Positions 9,552-18,400 of a stretch of 64,000 nucleotides of DNA are shown here, in pieces. The notes below the pieces were generated by a model, which worked only from the letters and a program-made list of their open reading frames with translations, ran no database searches and had not been told where the DNA came from. Position 1 is the stretch's first letter. Each line of letters opens with the position of its first letter. The stretch is from JAHTBL01 sp038532735. Lineage in GTDB: Bacteria > Pseudomonadota > Alphaproteobacteria > Rhodobacterales > Rhodobacteraceae. The DNA lies in contig JBCBAC010000007.1 of assembly GCA_038532735.1 (NCBI GenBank), forward strand, positions 1-64,000, given 5' to 3'. Made by a program: the position numbers and the translations under genes.

Positions 9552-10271
9552 TTAGAGCGGCAGGTCGCCCCGCAGATACCGCGCGGCGGCGGGATGGGCG
9601 GGGGCTTTGAAGAAATCATCGGCGGGCTGGTGGCAGGCGACCTCGCCCTTGTGGAGGAACACGATGTCTCGCCCCAACCGTTTGGCTTGGCCCAGATCAT
9701 GGGTGACCATCACGATGCGAGTGCCGTAGGAGGCCGCGCGCAGGACCATAGCCTCGATCGCCTGGGTCGCGGAAGGATCGAGGCTCGATGTGGGTTCGTC
9801 GAGGAACAGGATCTCGGGCTCAGTCGCGAGGGCGCGGATCAGGGCGAGGCGCTGTTGCTCACCGCCCGAGAGAGTCCGCGCGGCTTGTTTGGCTTTGCCG
9901 GAGAGCCCTGCCTCATGAAGGTAGTCCATCGCCAGAGCCCGCCGTTTCGCGCGCGAAATGCCGGCGGCGCGGAGGGCGTAGTCCATATTGGCGAGGACTG
10001 TTCGGCGCAGCAGAATGGGCTTTTGAAAGACCATCGCTTGCCGCGTGGCAGGGGTGGTGATCTGGCCGGATGTCGGGGGCAGAAGCCCGTGTAAGAGCCT
10101 TAAAGTAAGGCTTTTTCCAGCGCCGTTGGGGCCCAGGATCATGGTCGGACCTTCGCCATCCAGACATAGCTCTGGGATGTCGATCTTGGCCTCGCCATTA
10201 ATCTCAAAACATAAATGCGACGCGAAGAGCGCGGTCTTTGGGCAAACACTTTGTTCAAGAAGATCACGCAT
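9552..10271 (-). CDS. tupC: Tungstate ABC transporter, ATPase
   Basis: Cytoplasmic ATPase that powers tungstate import through TupB. In 239 residues it shows Walker A GPNGAGKS (47-54), the signature LSGGEQQR, Walker B with EILFLDEPTSSLDP and the switch histidine in MVTHDLG. It lacks the C-terminal molybdate-binding TOBE domain of ModC, in line with the shorter TupC. It overlaps the end of tupB by 8 bases and is followed after 16 bases by tupA. Confidence 0.9.
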   Translation of the reverse strand: MRDLLEQSVCPKTALFASHLCFEINGEAKIDIPELCLDGEGPTMILGPNGAGKSLTLRLLHGLLPPTSGQITTPATRQAMVFQKPILLRRTVLANMDYALRAAGISRAKRRALAMDYLHEAGLSGKAKQAARTLSGGEQQRLALIRALATEPEILFLDEPTSSLDPSATQAIEAMVLRAASYGTRIVMVTHDLGQAKRLGRDIVFLHKGEVACHQPADDFFKAPAHPAAARYLRGDLPL

Positions 10272-10971
10272 AGGCCATTGCCCTTGCTTTGATCCCCACG
10301 GAGCTGACGGCGGCGTTGACCGCGATGGCGAGCAGGATCAGGATCGTGCCCAAAGCCAAGGCCAAAGCCAGATTGCCCTTGGAGGTCTCCAGCGCGATGG
10401 TTGTCGTCATCGTGCGCGTGACGTGATTGATGTTGCCACCGACGATGATCACTGCGCCAACCTCGGCAATCGCGCGGCCGAAGCCTGCGAGAAAGGCGGT
10501 CATCAAGGCGTGGCGGGCGTCAAAGAGCAGCGTGGGCACAGAGCCGAGCCGACCGACGCCAAAGGATTGTAATTGCTCGTGATATTCCGCGTTGAGGCCT
10601 TCGATGGTCTGGCGCGTGATGGCGGCGATGATGGGCGTCACGAGGACCACCTGCGCGATGATCATCGCGGTGGGCGTATAGAGTAATTGCAGCACACCCA
10701 GCGGGCCAGAATTGGACAGCATCAGGTAGACCATGAGGCCGACCACGACCGGGGGCAGGCCCATCAACGCGTTGAGCAAGATCACCACAAGATTGCGCCC
10801 GCGAAAGCGCGTGACGGCGAGAGCGGCACCAAGGGGCATGGCGATGCAGGCGGCGATCACGACGGCTGTGAGCGAGACCTGAAGCGACAAGGCGACGATG
10901 GCCCAAAGCTCCGCATCGCCTTGAAGGATCAAGCCCATTGCGTGAGCGAATGATGATGCAAAATCCTGCAT
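10264..10971 (-). CDS. tupB: Tungstate ABC transporter, permease
   Basis: Inner-membrane channel of the tungstate importer, 235 residues with five to six membrane segments. The ATPase-coupling (EAA-type) loop is near residues 155-185, around FLAGFGRAIAEVGAVIIVGG. First gene of the operon; the 169 bases upstream hold the only space for its promoter. Its family (TupB/WtpB-like) is shorter than sulfate CysT/W permeases. Confidence 0.9.
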   Translation of the reverse strand: MQDFASSFAHAMGLILQGDAELWAIVALSLQVSLTAVVIAACIAMPLGAALAVTRFRGRNLVVILLNALMGLPPVVVGLMVYLMLSNSGPLGVLQLLYTPTAMIIAQVVLVTPIIAAITRQTIEGLNAEYHEQLQSFGVGRLGSVPTLLFDARHALMTAFLAGFGRAIAEVGAVIIVGGNINHVTRTMTTTIALETSKGNLALALALGTILILLAIAVNAAVSSVGIKARAMAYA

Positions 10972-11140
10972 AATTTCCTGCTTCTTCCGCGCTACCGCGC
11001 ATTATGGGAATAATTGCATATTGAGAGGCGCTGAGTCACGCGACGTGCTGTCTCAGGTGGGGGTGACGGTAAGGCGCTCCTTATTTTGACCCCATTTGGC
11101 GATCAGGGTGCAGCCCAGCATAAAGTATGAGGCCGATAAT

Positions 11141-11620
11141 ATGATCGACACAGCACATCCGCCCCGTGCCGTTTGGGGCCTGACCGGGTTTTTCTTCGGC
11201 GTGGCGGCGATTGCTTTGGCGATGGCGATCCTGAACGGGATCTTTGACGCGCCCGCGAAATCCACTGCAACGGTGATTGGAGAATTCGCGGCAGAGATCC
11301 GCAACTCCGCCCGCGCGGCGATGGAGGGTGGTGCCTCTGCGACGGCGGTCGAGCCGCGCAAAACATCCACCCGCGGTATCGCAATGTTCATTGTGCCGAT
11401 CCTCGCCGGGATTGCGGCGATCTGCGGAGCGATTGGCCTCTTTCGGCATGAACCCAAGAACCTGCCGCTTCTGGCGATTGGTGCGGGCGGCGCGGCGGTT
11501 GCGGTGCAATTCGCGATGTGGCTTGCGCTGCTGATCTGCGGGGTGCTTCTGATCGGGCGCATCCTGACGTCAATGGACGGGATTATCGGGTTCAGCATCT
11601 TTGACTGGTTCGGCAACTAG
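11141..11620 (+). CDS. Small hypothetical membrane protein
   Basis: 159 residues, not recognised. Three hydrophobic segments can be seen (about residues 12-34, 80-100 and 110-138), separated by a polar alanine-rich loop containing AAEIRNSARAAMEGGA. The start at 11141 is chosen because TGAGG lies 8 bases ahead of it; a frame from 11096 would add 15 polar residues. It is divergent from tupB and lies 77 bases before yciB, with which it may be transcribed. Confidence 0.6.
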   Translation: MIDTAHPPRAVWGLTGFFFGVAAIALAMAILNGIFDAPAKSTATVIGEFAAEIRNSARAAMEGGASATAVEPRKTSTRGIAMFIVPILAGIAAICGAIGLFRHEPKNLPLLAIGAGGAAVAVQFAMWLALLICGVLLIGRILTSMDGIIGFSIFDWFGN

Positions 11621-11697
11621 GGGTCCATGTGCTGTCGCCGCGCGGTGTGCTATATGATCCAGAGGCAAGAGCGAGCAGGTCATAGAGGGCCATAACA

Positions 11698-12330
11698 ATG
11701 GCAAAACGGCAGGTGCCCCCTTTAATGCGGGCAGCGTTGGAGTTTGGCCCGCTTGCGGGTTTTCTGATCGCCTATCTGATCCTGCGCGACGTTATCTTCA
11801 CCATCAATGGGACCGACTACACTGGGTTTGTCGCGGTCACGGGCGCGTTCGTTCCGGTTTTCATCCTCTGCACCGGAGCGCTTTGGGCACTGGCGGGCCG
11901 CATTGCGCGACTGCAGGTGGCGGCTGCCGGGTTGCTGATCCTGTTTGGCGGTTTGAGCGTCTGGTTCAATGACCCGCAGTTTTTCAAGATGAAGCCCACG
12001 GCGATCTATCTGCTGCTGGCCGTGTTGCTGGGGATCGGTCTTTTGCGCGGGGAGTTCTGGCTGAAATTCATCCTAGAGGACATGGTCCCCTTGAAAGAGG
12101 AAGGCTGGCGCATCCTGACCCACCGCATGCTGGGGCTGTTTGTCTTCTCGGCGCTGGCAAATGAGTTGGTGTGGCGCACCCAGTCAGAGGCGTTCTGGGT
12201 CGGATTTGAGACCATCGCGATGCCAATCTTCGTAATCGCGTTTTTCATCGCGCAATTGGGGGTCATCGTCGATCACGCGACGTGGCCGCCTGCCAAGAAA
12301 AAGAAAGCGCAGGCGCGACCGAAAAGGTAA
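11698..12330 (+). CDS. yciB: Inner membrane septation protein YciB
   Basis: A 210-residue YciB/IspA-family inner membrane protein linked in other bacteria to septation and cell-envelope integrity. Five to six hydrophobic segments are visible, along with the family's FFKMKPT motif near residue 97 and a central EFWLKFILED segment. The C-terminus is a basic tail rich in lysine. A bidirectional terminator follows, shared with nqrF on the other strand. Confidence 0.88.
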   Translation: MAKRQVPPLMRAALEFGPLAGFLIAYLILRDVIFTINGTDYTGFVAVTGAFVPVFILCTGALWALAGRIARLQVAAAGLLILFGGLSVWFNDPQFFKMKPTAIYLLLAVLLGIGLLRGEFWLKFILEDMVPLKEEGWRILTHRMLGLFVFSALANELVWRTQSEAFWVGFETIAMPIFVIAFFIAQLGVIVDHATWPPAKKKKAQARPKR

Positions 12331-12356
12331 AGGCCGGAGCGTCTGCCCCGGCCTTT
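12329..12356. terminator. Bidirectional terminator between yciB and nqrF
   Basis: AAAGGCCGG and CCGGCCTTT form a perfect 9-base stem around a 10-base loop, between two genes that end facing each other. Confidence 0.85.
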
Positions 12357-12362
12357 GTTCGT

Positions 12363-13583
12363 TTATCCGCCGAAATCGTCGAGCAGGATGTCTTCGCGGT
12401 CCACGCCCAGATCGAGGAGCATGTTGATGACTGACTGGTTCATGATGGGCGGGCCACACATGTAATATTCGCAGTCTTCGGGTGCGGGGTGATCCTTGAG
12501 ATATTCATCGTAAAGCACGTTGTGGATGAAGCCTGTGTAGCCATCCCACGGCTCGTCCGGGTTGGGATCGGACAGGGCGACGTGCCACTCGAAATTCTCG
12601 TTCTCGCGGGCGAGCATGTCGAAATCCTCGACATAGAACATTTCGCGCTTGGAGCGTGCGCCATACCAGAAGCTGATCTTGCGCTTGGTCTTGAGGCGGC
12701 GCAGCTGATCAAAGAGGTGGCTGCGCATGGGGGCCATGCCGGCACCACCACCGACGAAGATCATCTCTTTCTCGGTCTCGCGGGCGAAGAACTCGCCGAA
12801 GGGACCTGAGATCGTGACCTCGTCACCCGGCTTGAGGTTGAAGATGTAGGAGGACATCTTACCCGCGGGGATACCTTCACTGCCCGGGGGCGGCGAAGCG
12901 ATGCGGACGTTGAGCATGACGATGCCCTGCTCTTCGGGGTAGTTGGCCATGGAGTAGGCGCGCTCAATCGGTTCGTCGACTTTCGAGGTGACATCCCAGA
13001 TTTTGAACTTGTCCCAATCCTCGTGATATTCGTCGTCGACGTCGAACTCCTTGTAGGACAGCTCGTAGGCGGGCGCTTCGATCTGGATGTAGCCACCGGC
13101 GCGGAAGTTGACCTCTTCGCCTTCGGGCAGTTCTAGAACCAGCTCCTTGATGAAAGTCGCGACGTTGTCGTTGGAGCGGACTTTGCATTTCCATTTCTTG
13201 ACGCCGAAGACTTCCTCGGGGACTTCGATTTCCATGTCCTGCTTGACCGCGACCTGACAGGACAGGCGGTCGCCGCAGGAGGCTTCGCGCTTGGTGATAT
13301 GGCCTTCTTCGGTGGGCAGGATCGAGCCGCCGCCGGAGTGGATTTTCACCCGGCATTGGGCGCAGGTGCCACCGCCGCCACAGGCTGAGGGCACGAAGAG
13401 TTTTTGCTCGGCCAGCGTTTGCAACAGCTTGCCGCCTGCGGGCACTTGAATGGTTTTCTCGCCATTGATCGTGATCGAGACGTCACCGGAGGAGACCAGC
13501 CGCGAGCGGGCGACCAGGATCAGGGTGACCAGCATGATGACGATCAGCGTGAAGAGCGCGACGCCAAGGCTGAAGGTTTCCAT
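12363..13583 (-). CDS. nqrF: Na+-translocating NADH:quinone reductase subunit F
   Basis: NADH entry subunit of Na+-NQR: hydride passes to FAD, then to a [2Fe-2S] centre, then into the membrane subunits. 406 residues: one N-terminal membrane helix (about 5-25), a plant-type ferredoxin domain with C68, C74, C77 and C109 (nearly the same numbering as Vibrio cholerae NqrF), then FAD-binding RAYSMANYP and NAD-binding GGGAGMAPMRS. Last gene of nqrABCDEF, 12 bases after nqrE. Confidence 0.97.
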   Translation of the reverse strand: METFSLGVALFTLIVIMLVTLILVARSRLVSSGDVSITINGEKTIQVPAGGKLLQTLAEQKLFVPSACGGGGTCAQCRVKIHSGGGSILPTEEGHITKREASCGDRLSCQVAVKQDMEIEVPEEVFGVKKWKCKVRSNDNVATFIKELVLELPEGEEVNFRAGGYIQIEAPAYELSYKEFDVDDEYHEDWDKFKIWDVTSKVDEPIERAYSMANYPEEQGIVMLNVRIASPPPGSEGIPAGKMSSYIFNLKPGDEVTISGPFGEFFARETEKEMIFVGGGAGMAPMRSHLFDQLRRLKTKRKISFWYGARSKREMFYVEDFDMLARENENFEWHVALSDPNPDEPWDGYTGFIHNVLYDEYLKDHPAPEDCEYYMCGPPIMNQSVINMLLDLGVDREDILLDDFGG

Positions 13584-13595
13584 AACTCTGCTCCC

Positions 13596-14204
13596 TTACA
13601 GTTTGACGCCGGAGAAGGACATAAAGCCAATGGCCATCAGTCCGGCGGTGATGAAGGTGATCCCGAGGCCTTGCAGGCCGTCCGGAATGTCGGAGTATTT
13701 GAGCTTCTCGCGCACGCCTGCCATCGCGGTGATGGCGAGCGCCCAACCGATGCCTGATGCTATTCCATATGTGGTGGCTTCGGCGAAATTGTAGTCCCGC
13801 TCCACCATGAAGAGCGAGCCGCCGAGGATGGCGCAGTTCACGGTGATCAAAGGCAGGAAGATGCCCAGCGCGTTGTAGAGCGGCGGAAAGAAGCGATCGA
13901 GCGTCATCTCGAGGATTTGCACCATGGCGGCGATGACGCCAATATAGGAGATCAGGCCGAGGAAGGTCAGATCGACCTCTGGGAAACCGGCCCAAGCGAG
14001 GGCACCGGGCTTCAGCAGGTAGGTCAGGATCAGGTTGTTGGTGGGCACGGTGATGGCCTGCACCACGATGACCGAGATGCCGAGGCCCAGTGCGGTGCTG
14101 ATCTTTTTCGACACGGCGATGAACGTACACATGCCAAGGAAGAACGAGAGCGCGAGGTTCTCAACGAAGATGGCCTTTACGGCGAGGGAGAGGAGACCTT
14201 CCAT
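13596..14204 (-). CDS. nqrE: Na+-NQR subunit E
   Basis: 202-residue integral membrane subunit homologous to NqrD and RnfA; the NqrD/NqrE pair holds an intramembrane Fe centre and helps couple electron flow to Na+ export. Six hydrophobic segments are visible, beginning with NLALSFFLGMCTFIAVSKK. Its ATG overlaps the TGA of nqrD by one base, so the two are translationally coupled. Confidence 0.96.
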   Translation of the reverse strand: MEGLLSLAVKAIFVENLALSFFLGMCTFIAVSKKISTALGLGISVIVVQAITVPTNNLILTYLLKPGALAWAGFPEVDLTFLGLISYIGVIAAMVQILEMTLDRFFPPLYNALGIFLPLITVNCAILGGSLFMVERDYNFAEATTYGIASGIGWALAITAMAGVREKLKYSDIPDGLQGLGITFITAGLMAIGFMSFSGVKL

Positions 14205-14857
14205 CAGTGTGCCTCCGCTTCCTGGATCTTGTATTCACGCTTCTCGACCTGCTCGGGCTTCCAGGCGCGGAAGGCCCAGATGATGAGGCCGATCACGAAG
14301 AAGGCAGAGGGCGGCAGCAGAAGCATGCCGTTAGGGACATACCAGCCGCCGTTGTTCACGGAGGGCAGCACGGTGATGCCGAAGAGCGTGCCCGCGCCGA
14401 AAAGCTCGCGCACGAAACCGACCATCAGAAGGATCAGCGAGTAGCCAAGGCCGTTGCCGATGCCATCAAGGAAGGACGCGACGGGTGGGTTCTTCATAGC
14501 GAAGGCTTCGGCGCGGCCCATCACGATGCAGTTGGTGATGATGAGGCCGACAAAGACCGAGAGCGTCTTGCTGATCTCGTAGGCGAAGGCCTTGAGGACC
14601 TGATCCACAAGGATCACCAGCGAAGCGATAATGACCATCTGCACGATGATCCGGATCGAGCTGGGGATCTGGTTGCGGATGCACGAGATAAAGAAGCCGG
14701 AAAAGCCCGTCACCAGCGTCACCGCCAGCGCCATCACCGCCGAGACGGTCAGCGAGGAGGTCACGGCGAGCGCCGAGCAGATGCCCAGCACTTGCAATGT
14801 GATCGGGTTGTTGTCGACCATCGGGTCGACCAGCAGATCGCGGGTTGTCTGGGCCAT
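14204..14857 (-). CDS. nqrD: Na+-NQR subunit D
   Basis: 217-residue membrane subunit paired with NqrE, with six hydrophobic segments and the family stretch IITNCIVMGRAEAFAMKN near residues 105-122, whose cysteine is the expected ligand region for the intramembrane iron centre. One base separates its ATG from the nqrC stop. Confidence 0.96.
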   Translation of the reverse strand: MAQTTRDLLVDPMVDNNPITLQVLGICSALAVTSSLTVSAVMALAVTLVTGFSGFFISCIRNQIPSSIRIIVQMVIIASLVILVDQVLKAFAYEISKTLSVFVGLIITNCIVMGRAEAFAMKNPPVASFLDGIGNGLGYSLILLMVGFVRELFGAGTLFGITVLPSVNNGGWYVPNGMLLLPPSAFFVIGLIIWAFRAWKPEQVEKREYKIQEAEAH

Positions 14858-14858
14858 C

Positions 14859-15674
14859 TTAGAGCCCTCCCTGTTGTAGTCTTGCGAGGAAGGGCTCGTA
14901 GCCTTGCTCGCCCATCCAGAATTTCACGAGATTGTCGACACCCACAGAGGTCAGCGTGGCCCCGGCCAGCGCGTCGATCTGGTGATCAATCATGTCGGCT
15001 TGCGGGGTGCCTTTGGTGACGGCGATGCGCAGCTCACCTTCTTCGTTGTAAAGCTTCTTGCCCTTCCACTGGGATTTCCAGTTCGGGTTGTCGACCTCGG
15101 CCCCAAGACCCGGCGTCTCGCCATGGTCATAGAATTGCAGACCGAAGATTTCGTTGCCGTCCTCTTCGATGGCGACGAAGCCATAGAGCGTGGACCAGAG
15201 GCCGTAGCCCCAGAGCGGCAGGACGACCTTGTCCAGATCGCCCGCTTCATCGCGCAGCAGGTAGGCGGTGACGAAGTTGGGCTGGCGACCGATGCCTGCG
15301 ATGTCGTTGGTCAGCTCACGCGACAGTTCGGGGTCGTTGGCGGACTGGATGTCGTCGAAGCCTTCGACCGAAATCTCTTCGCTGAACTCGCCGGTGGAGA
15401 CCTCAAGGATGCGCGGCTCGAACGCGGCGAAGGCCTCATTCACGTTGATGCCGTCCTCGTAGATGCCGGCCACTTCGAGGATGTTCTTGCGCTTGTCGAC
15501 CAGTGAATTGGCCTCCTGCACGGGGCGCAAGGAAACGGCGGCGATGGAGACAACCATTGAGCAGAAGAGGCACAGGGCGACGGCGACGAAGATCGTCTTG
15601 CCTGTGCTGTCCGGAGGTGCCGCCAGAAAACGGCCAATGGGGCCTTTGGGGGCGGTGGTTTGCACGTCAGACAT
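14859..15674 (-). CDS. nqrC: Na+-NQR subunit C (covalent FMN)
   Basis: 271 residues: one N-terminal membrane helix (about 27-50) and a periplasmic FMN domain. FMN should be attached by ApbE to T240 in the sequence DALAGATLTS. Most homologues have Ser/Thr-Gly-Ala-Thr; here the first position is Ala, a mild deviation. The start at 15674 has GAGAAGG 11 bases ahead and overlaps the end of nqrB by 8 bases; a longer frame to 15713 adds 13 residues lying inside nqrB. Confidence 0.95.
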   Translation of the reverse strand: MSDVQTTAPKGPIGRFLAAPPDSTGKTIFVAVALCLFCSMVVSIAAVSLRPVQEANSLVDKRKNILEVAGIYEDGINVNEAFAAFEPRILEVSTGEFSEEISVEGFDDIQSANDPELSRELTNDIAGIGRQPNFVTAYLLRDEAGDLDKVVLPLWGYGLWSTLYGFVAIEEDGNEIFGLQFYDHGETPGLGAEVDNPNWKSQWKGKKLYNEEGELRIAVTKGTPQADMIDHQIDALAGATLTSVGVDNLVKFWMGEQGYEPFLARLQQGGL

Positions 15675-16872
15675 AGCGCTTTGCCCTTCTCTTGATATTG
15701 GCTTGAACGACAAAGTGGTCGATCAGCGGGGCGAAGATGTTGGCAAAGAGGATCGCGAGCATCATGCCTTCGGGGAAGGCCGGGTTGATGACGCGGATCA
15801 TCACGACCATGAAGCCGATGAGCGCGCCATAGATCCAGCGGCCCATATTGGTGTGGCTGGCGGAGACAGGCTCAACGACCATGAAGGCCAGACCGAAGGC
15901 ATAGCCACCGATCACGAGGTGCCAGTACCACGGCATTGCGAACATCGGGTTGGTGTCGGATCCGATGATGTTGAGCATGCCAGAGAAGGCGATCATGCCC
16001 AGCAGGCAGCCCGCGACCAGACGCCAGTTGGCGATCTTGGTGATCATCAGGAAGGCGACGCCAATGAGTGCCGCCAAGGTCGATGTTTCGCCCATGGACC
16101 CCGGCACGAAGCCCAGGAAGCTGTCCCACCAAGTCATGCCATTGGCCGCCAAGGTCTGGTAGCCATCGGAGGCGCTGATGGCGAGGGCAGTGGCACCCGA
16201 GTAGCCGTCAACGGCGACCCAGACGCTGTCACCCGACATCTGTGCGGGATAGGCGAAATACAGGAACGCGCGGCCTACAAGGGCAGGGTTGAGGAAGTTT
16301 TTGCCGGTGCCGCCGAAGACTTCCTTGCCGATCACAACGCCGAAGATAATGCCAAGTGCCACCTGCCAGAGCGGCGTGGTGGCGGGCAGGATCAGCACGT
16401 AAAGCATAGAGGTAACAAGAAAGCCCTCGTTCACTTCATGGCCGCGAATGATCGAAAAGATCACCTCGCACACGCCGCCCGCGACCAGTGTCACCACGTA
16501 GATCGGCAGGAAATACATGAAGCCGTGGGCCATGTTGGCAAAGACATTGTCGGGGTTGAACCCGATGCCCAGTGCCGACAGAACCGCCGCGCGCCAGCCC
16601 GAGGGTTCGATCCCCGTTGCGGCCATGGCGGCGTTTGCCTGAAAGCCGGTGTTGTAGAACGCCATCATGATGCAGGGGATCGTCGCGACGACCACGTAGA
16701 TCATGATGCGTTTCATGTCGATGAAGCTGCGCGCGTGCGGCGCGGCCTTGGTCACCGTCTTGGGGGTATAGACGAAACTCTCCACCATTTCATAAAGGGG
16801 GAAGTATTTCTCATACTTGCCGCCATTCACGAAATGCGGCTCAAGACGGTCGAAAAAACTGCGTGCGCCCAT
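15667..16872 (-). CDS. nqrB: Na+-NQR subunit B (covalent FMN, riboflavin, Na+ channel)
   Basis: 401-residue membrane core of the complex with about ten membrane segments. The flavinylation site is T228 in DGYSGATAL, matching the Asp-x-x-Ser-Gly-Ala-Thr rule for ApbE targets. Three bases separate it from nqrA upstream, and it overlaps nqrC downstream. Confidence 0.97.
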   Translation of the reverse strand: MGARSFFDRLEPHFVNGGKYEKYFPLYEMVESFVYTPKTVTKAAPHARSFIDMKRIMIYVVVATIPCIMMAFYNTGFQANAAMAATGIEPSGWRAAVLSALGIGFNPDNVFANMAHGFMYFLPIYVVTLVAGGVCEVIFSIIRGHEVNEGFLVTSMLYVLILPATTPLWQVALGIIFGVVIGKEVFGGTGKNFLNPALVGRAFLYFAYPAQMSGDSVWVAVDGYSGATALAISASDGYQTLAANGMTWWDSFLGFVPGSMGETSTLAALIGVAFLMITKIANWRLVAGCLLGMIAFSGMLNIIGSDTNPMFAMPWYWHLVIGGYAFGLAFMVVEPVSASHTNMGRWIYGALIGFMVVMIRVINPAFPEGMMLAILFANIFAPLIDHFVVQANIKRRAKRYV

Positions 16873-16875
16873 GGC

Positions 16876-18204
16876 TCAGCCCTCTTTCTCGATCTTGGTG
16901 AGGCTTTTGCGAAGCGCCTCTCCGTATTCATATTTTGCAGGGCAGGCGAAGGTGCACAGGGCGAGGTCTTCCTCGTCCAGCTCCATCGCGCCCAGCGCTT
17001 GTGCGGTATCGGTGTCCATGACCAGCAGCGCGCGGAGCAGCTGCGTGGGCAGGTAATCTTGTGGCATCAGGCGCTCGAACGTGCCGGTGGGCACCATCGC
17101 GCGGCGACCGCCATTCAGGTTCGACGTCATATTGTAAAGCTTGCGACCCAGGAAGCTGGAGGCCAGCACGGGCTGCGCGGAATAGCGGTTGGCCTGCGGG
17201 GCGATCCAACCCAAGACGAGCTGCTTGTGGTCTTCCTCGATCAGGGTGACTTGGCGCGCGTAGCGGCCGAGATAGGCGAACGGTCCGTCAGCGGCGCGGC
17301 CTGTGAGGACCGAACCCGAGATAATGCGGCAAGGTGCATCGCCCTCAATTTCGCCATCCGTGAGTTCGACGAGCGGGGCACCGAGGACCGTGCGCAAAAG
17401 GCGCGGGTTTTTGGCCATGGGGCCAGAGAGCGCGATGATACGGCTTGGGTCCAGATGACCGGTGCGCAGCAACGCGCCGATGGCGATGACGTCCTGGTAA
17501 CCGATGGTCCAGACCTCCTCACCCGCTTTGGGCGGGTGGAGGAAGTGGATATGAGTGCCTGCGAGGCCAGCAGGGTGCGGGCCATCAAAGCTTTGCGCGG
17601 TAATGCCCTGCGCGCCCATGCCGGGGATTTGGTCCTGCGGCTTGTGGCACAGATATGTGGGGCCTTCGGTCAGGGAGGCGATGGCGTTGAGGCCGTCTTC
17701 AAACTCTGCCGCGCGGTCATTGATAATGAGGGCGGCGTCGGCGCAAAGCGGTTCGGTATCCATCGCGGTGACGAAGATCGCTGTGGCCTCGGCATCGAGT
17801 GCGGGAACCTTGGAATAGGGGCGCGTGCGGAAGGACGTCCAGAGGCCGGAGGCCGCGAGCTTGGCACGCAGGTCGCCCGCTTTGGAGAAATCAAGGCCCT
17901 GATCCGCGGGATCGCTCACGTCGATCACGACGCTTTGCAGCACGCGGCGGGCACCACGATTGATGGCGCGCACCTTGCCGGTCGCAGGTGCGGTGAACAT
18001 CACATCGGGCGAATCCTTGTGGCACCAAAGTGGCTGGCCGCGGCGCACATCTTCGCCCTCGGCAACCAGCATTTTTGGCTTCAGATCCAAGGTGTCGGCC
18101 CCGATCAGAGCAACCGATGCAGGGAAATCAGTGTCTTGCACTGTTTGGCTGGGCGCGCCTGCGATTGGCAGGTCGAGGCCCTTCTTGAATGTCAGGTCTG
18201 TCAT
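16876..18204 (-). CDS. nqrA: Na+-NQR subunit A
   Basis: Cytoplasmic 442-residue subunit at the quinone side of Na+-NQR. It begins with the family hallmark FKKGLDLPIAG directly after the start. The ATG at 18204 is chosen on that basis; the frame runs open to 18327 but the extra 41 residues are basic and unlike NqrA. First gene of the nqr operon, transcribed divergently from apbE; the 196-base gap 18205-18400 must hold both promoters. Confidence 0.96.
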   Translation of the reverse strand: MTDLTFKKGLDLPIAGAPSQTVQDTDFPASVALIGADTLDLKPKMLVAEGEDVRRGQPLWCHKDSPDVMFTAPATGKVRAINRGARRVLQSVVIDVSDPADQGLDFSKAGDLRAKLAASGLWTSFRTRPYSKVPALDAEATAIFVTAMDTEPLCADAALIINDRAAEFEDGLNAIASLTEGPTYLCHKPQDQIPGMGAQGITAQSFDGPHPAGLAGTHIHFLHPPKAGEEVWTIGYQDVIAIGALLRTGHLDPSRIIALSGPMAKNPRLLRTVLGAPLVELTDGEIEGDAPCRIISGSVLTGRAADGPFAYLGRYARQVTLIEEDHKQLVLGWIAPQANRYSAQPVLASSFLGRKLYNMTSNLNGGRRAMVPTGTFERLMPQDYLPTQLLRALLVMDTDTAQALGAMELDEEDLALCTFACPAKYEYGEALRKSLTKIEKEG

Positions 18205-18400
18205 ATTATCTCGTTGCCTTGGCGAGAGGCTGGGTTCTTTGCGCTTTTGTATGCCTTTGCGCACCGGGCCTCTATGCGGCAGATTGCCCATGCTCGGTTG
18301 CGTCGCATGCGGCGCTTTACGGCTCAAGGCGTCCTCTTTTCTTGACCCGCGAGCGATATTTTCGCATCAGCGAATGACCCTGTTTTTGAGAGTAGGCCAG

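Noticed and set aside
15463..18345. 960-codon open frame on the plus strand
   Set aside because: Runs opposite nqrC, nqrB and nqrA, all with clear motifs; the product is low-complexity His/Asp/Arg-rich and unlike any protein.
18205..18400. TTGACC near 18341 as a -35 box for apbE
   Set aside because: No acceptable -10 box at 16-18 bases spacing; the divergent gap surely holds promoters but none can be placed with confidence.
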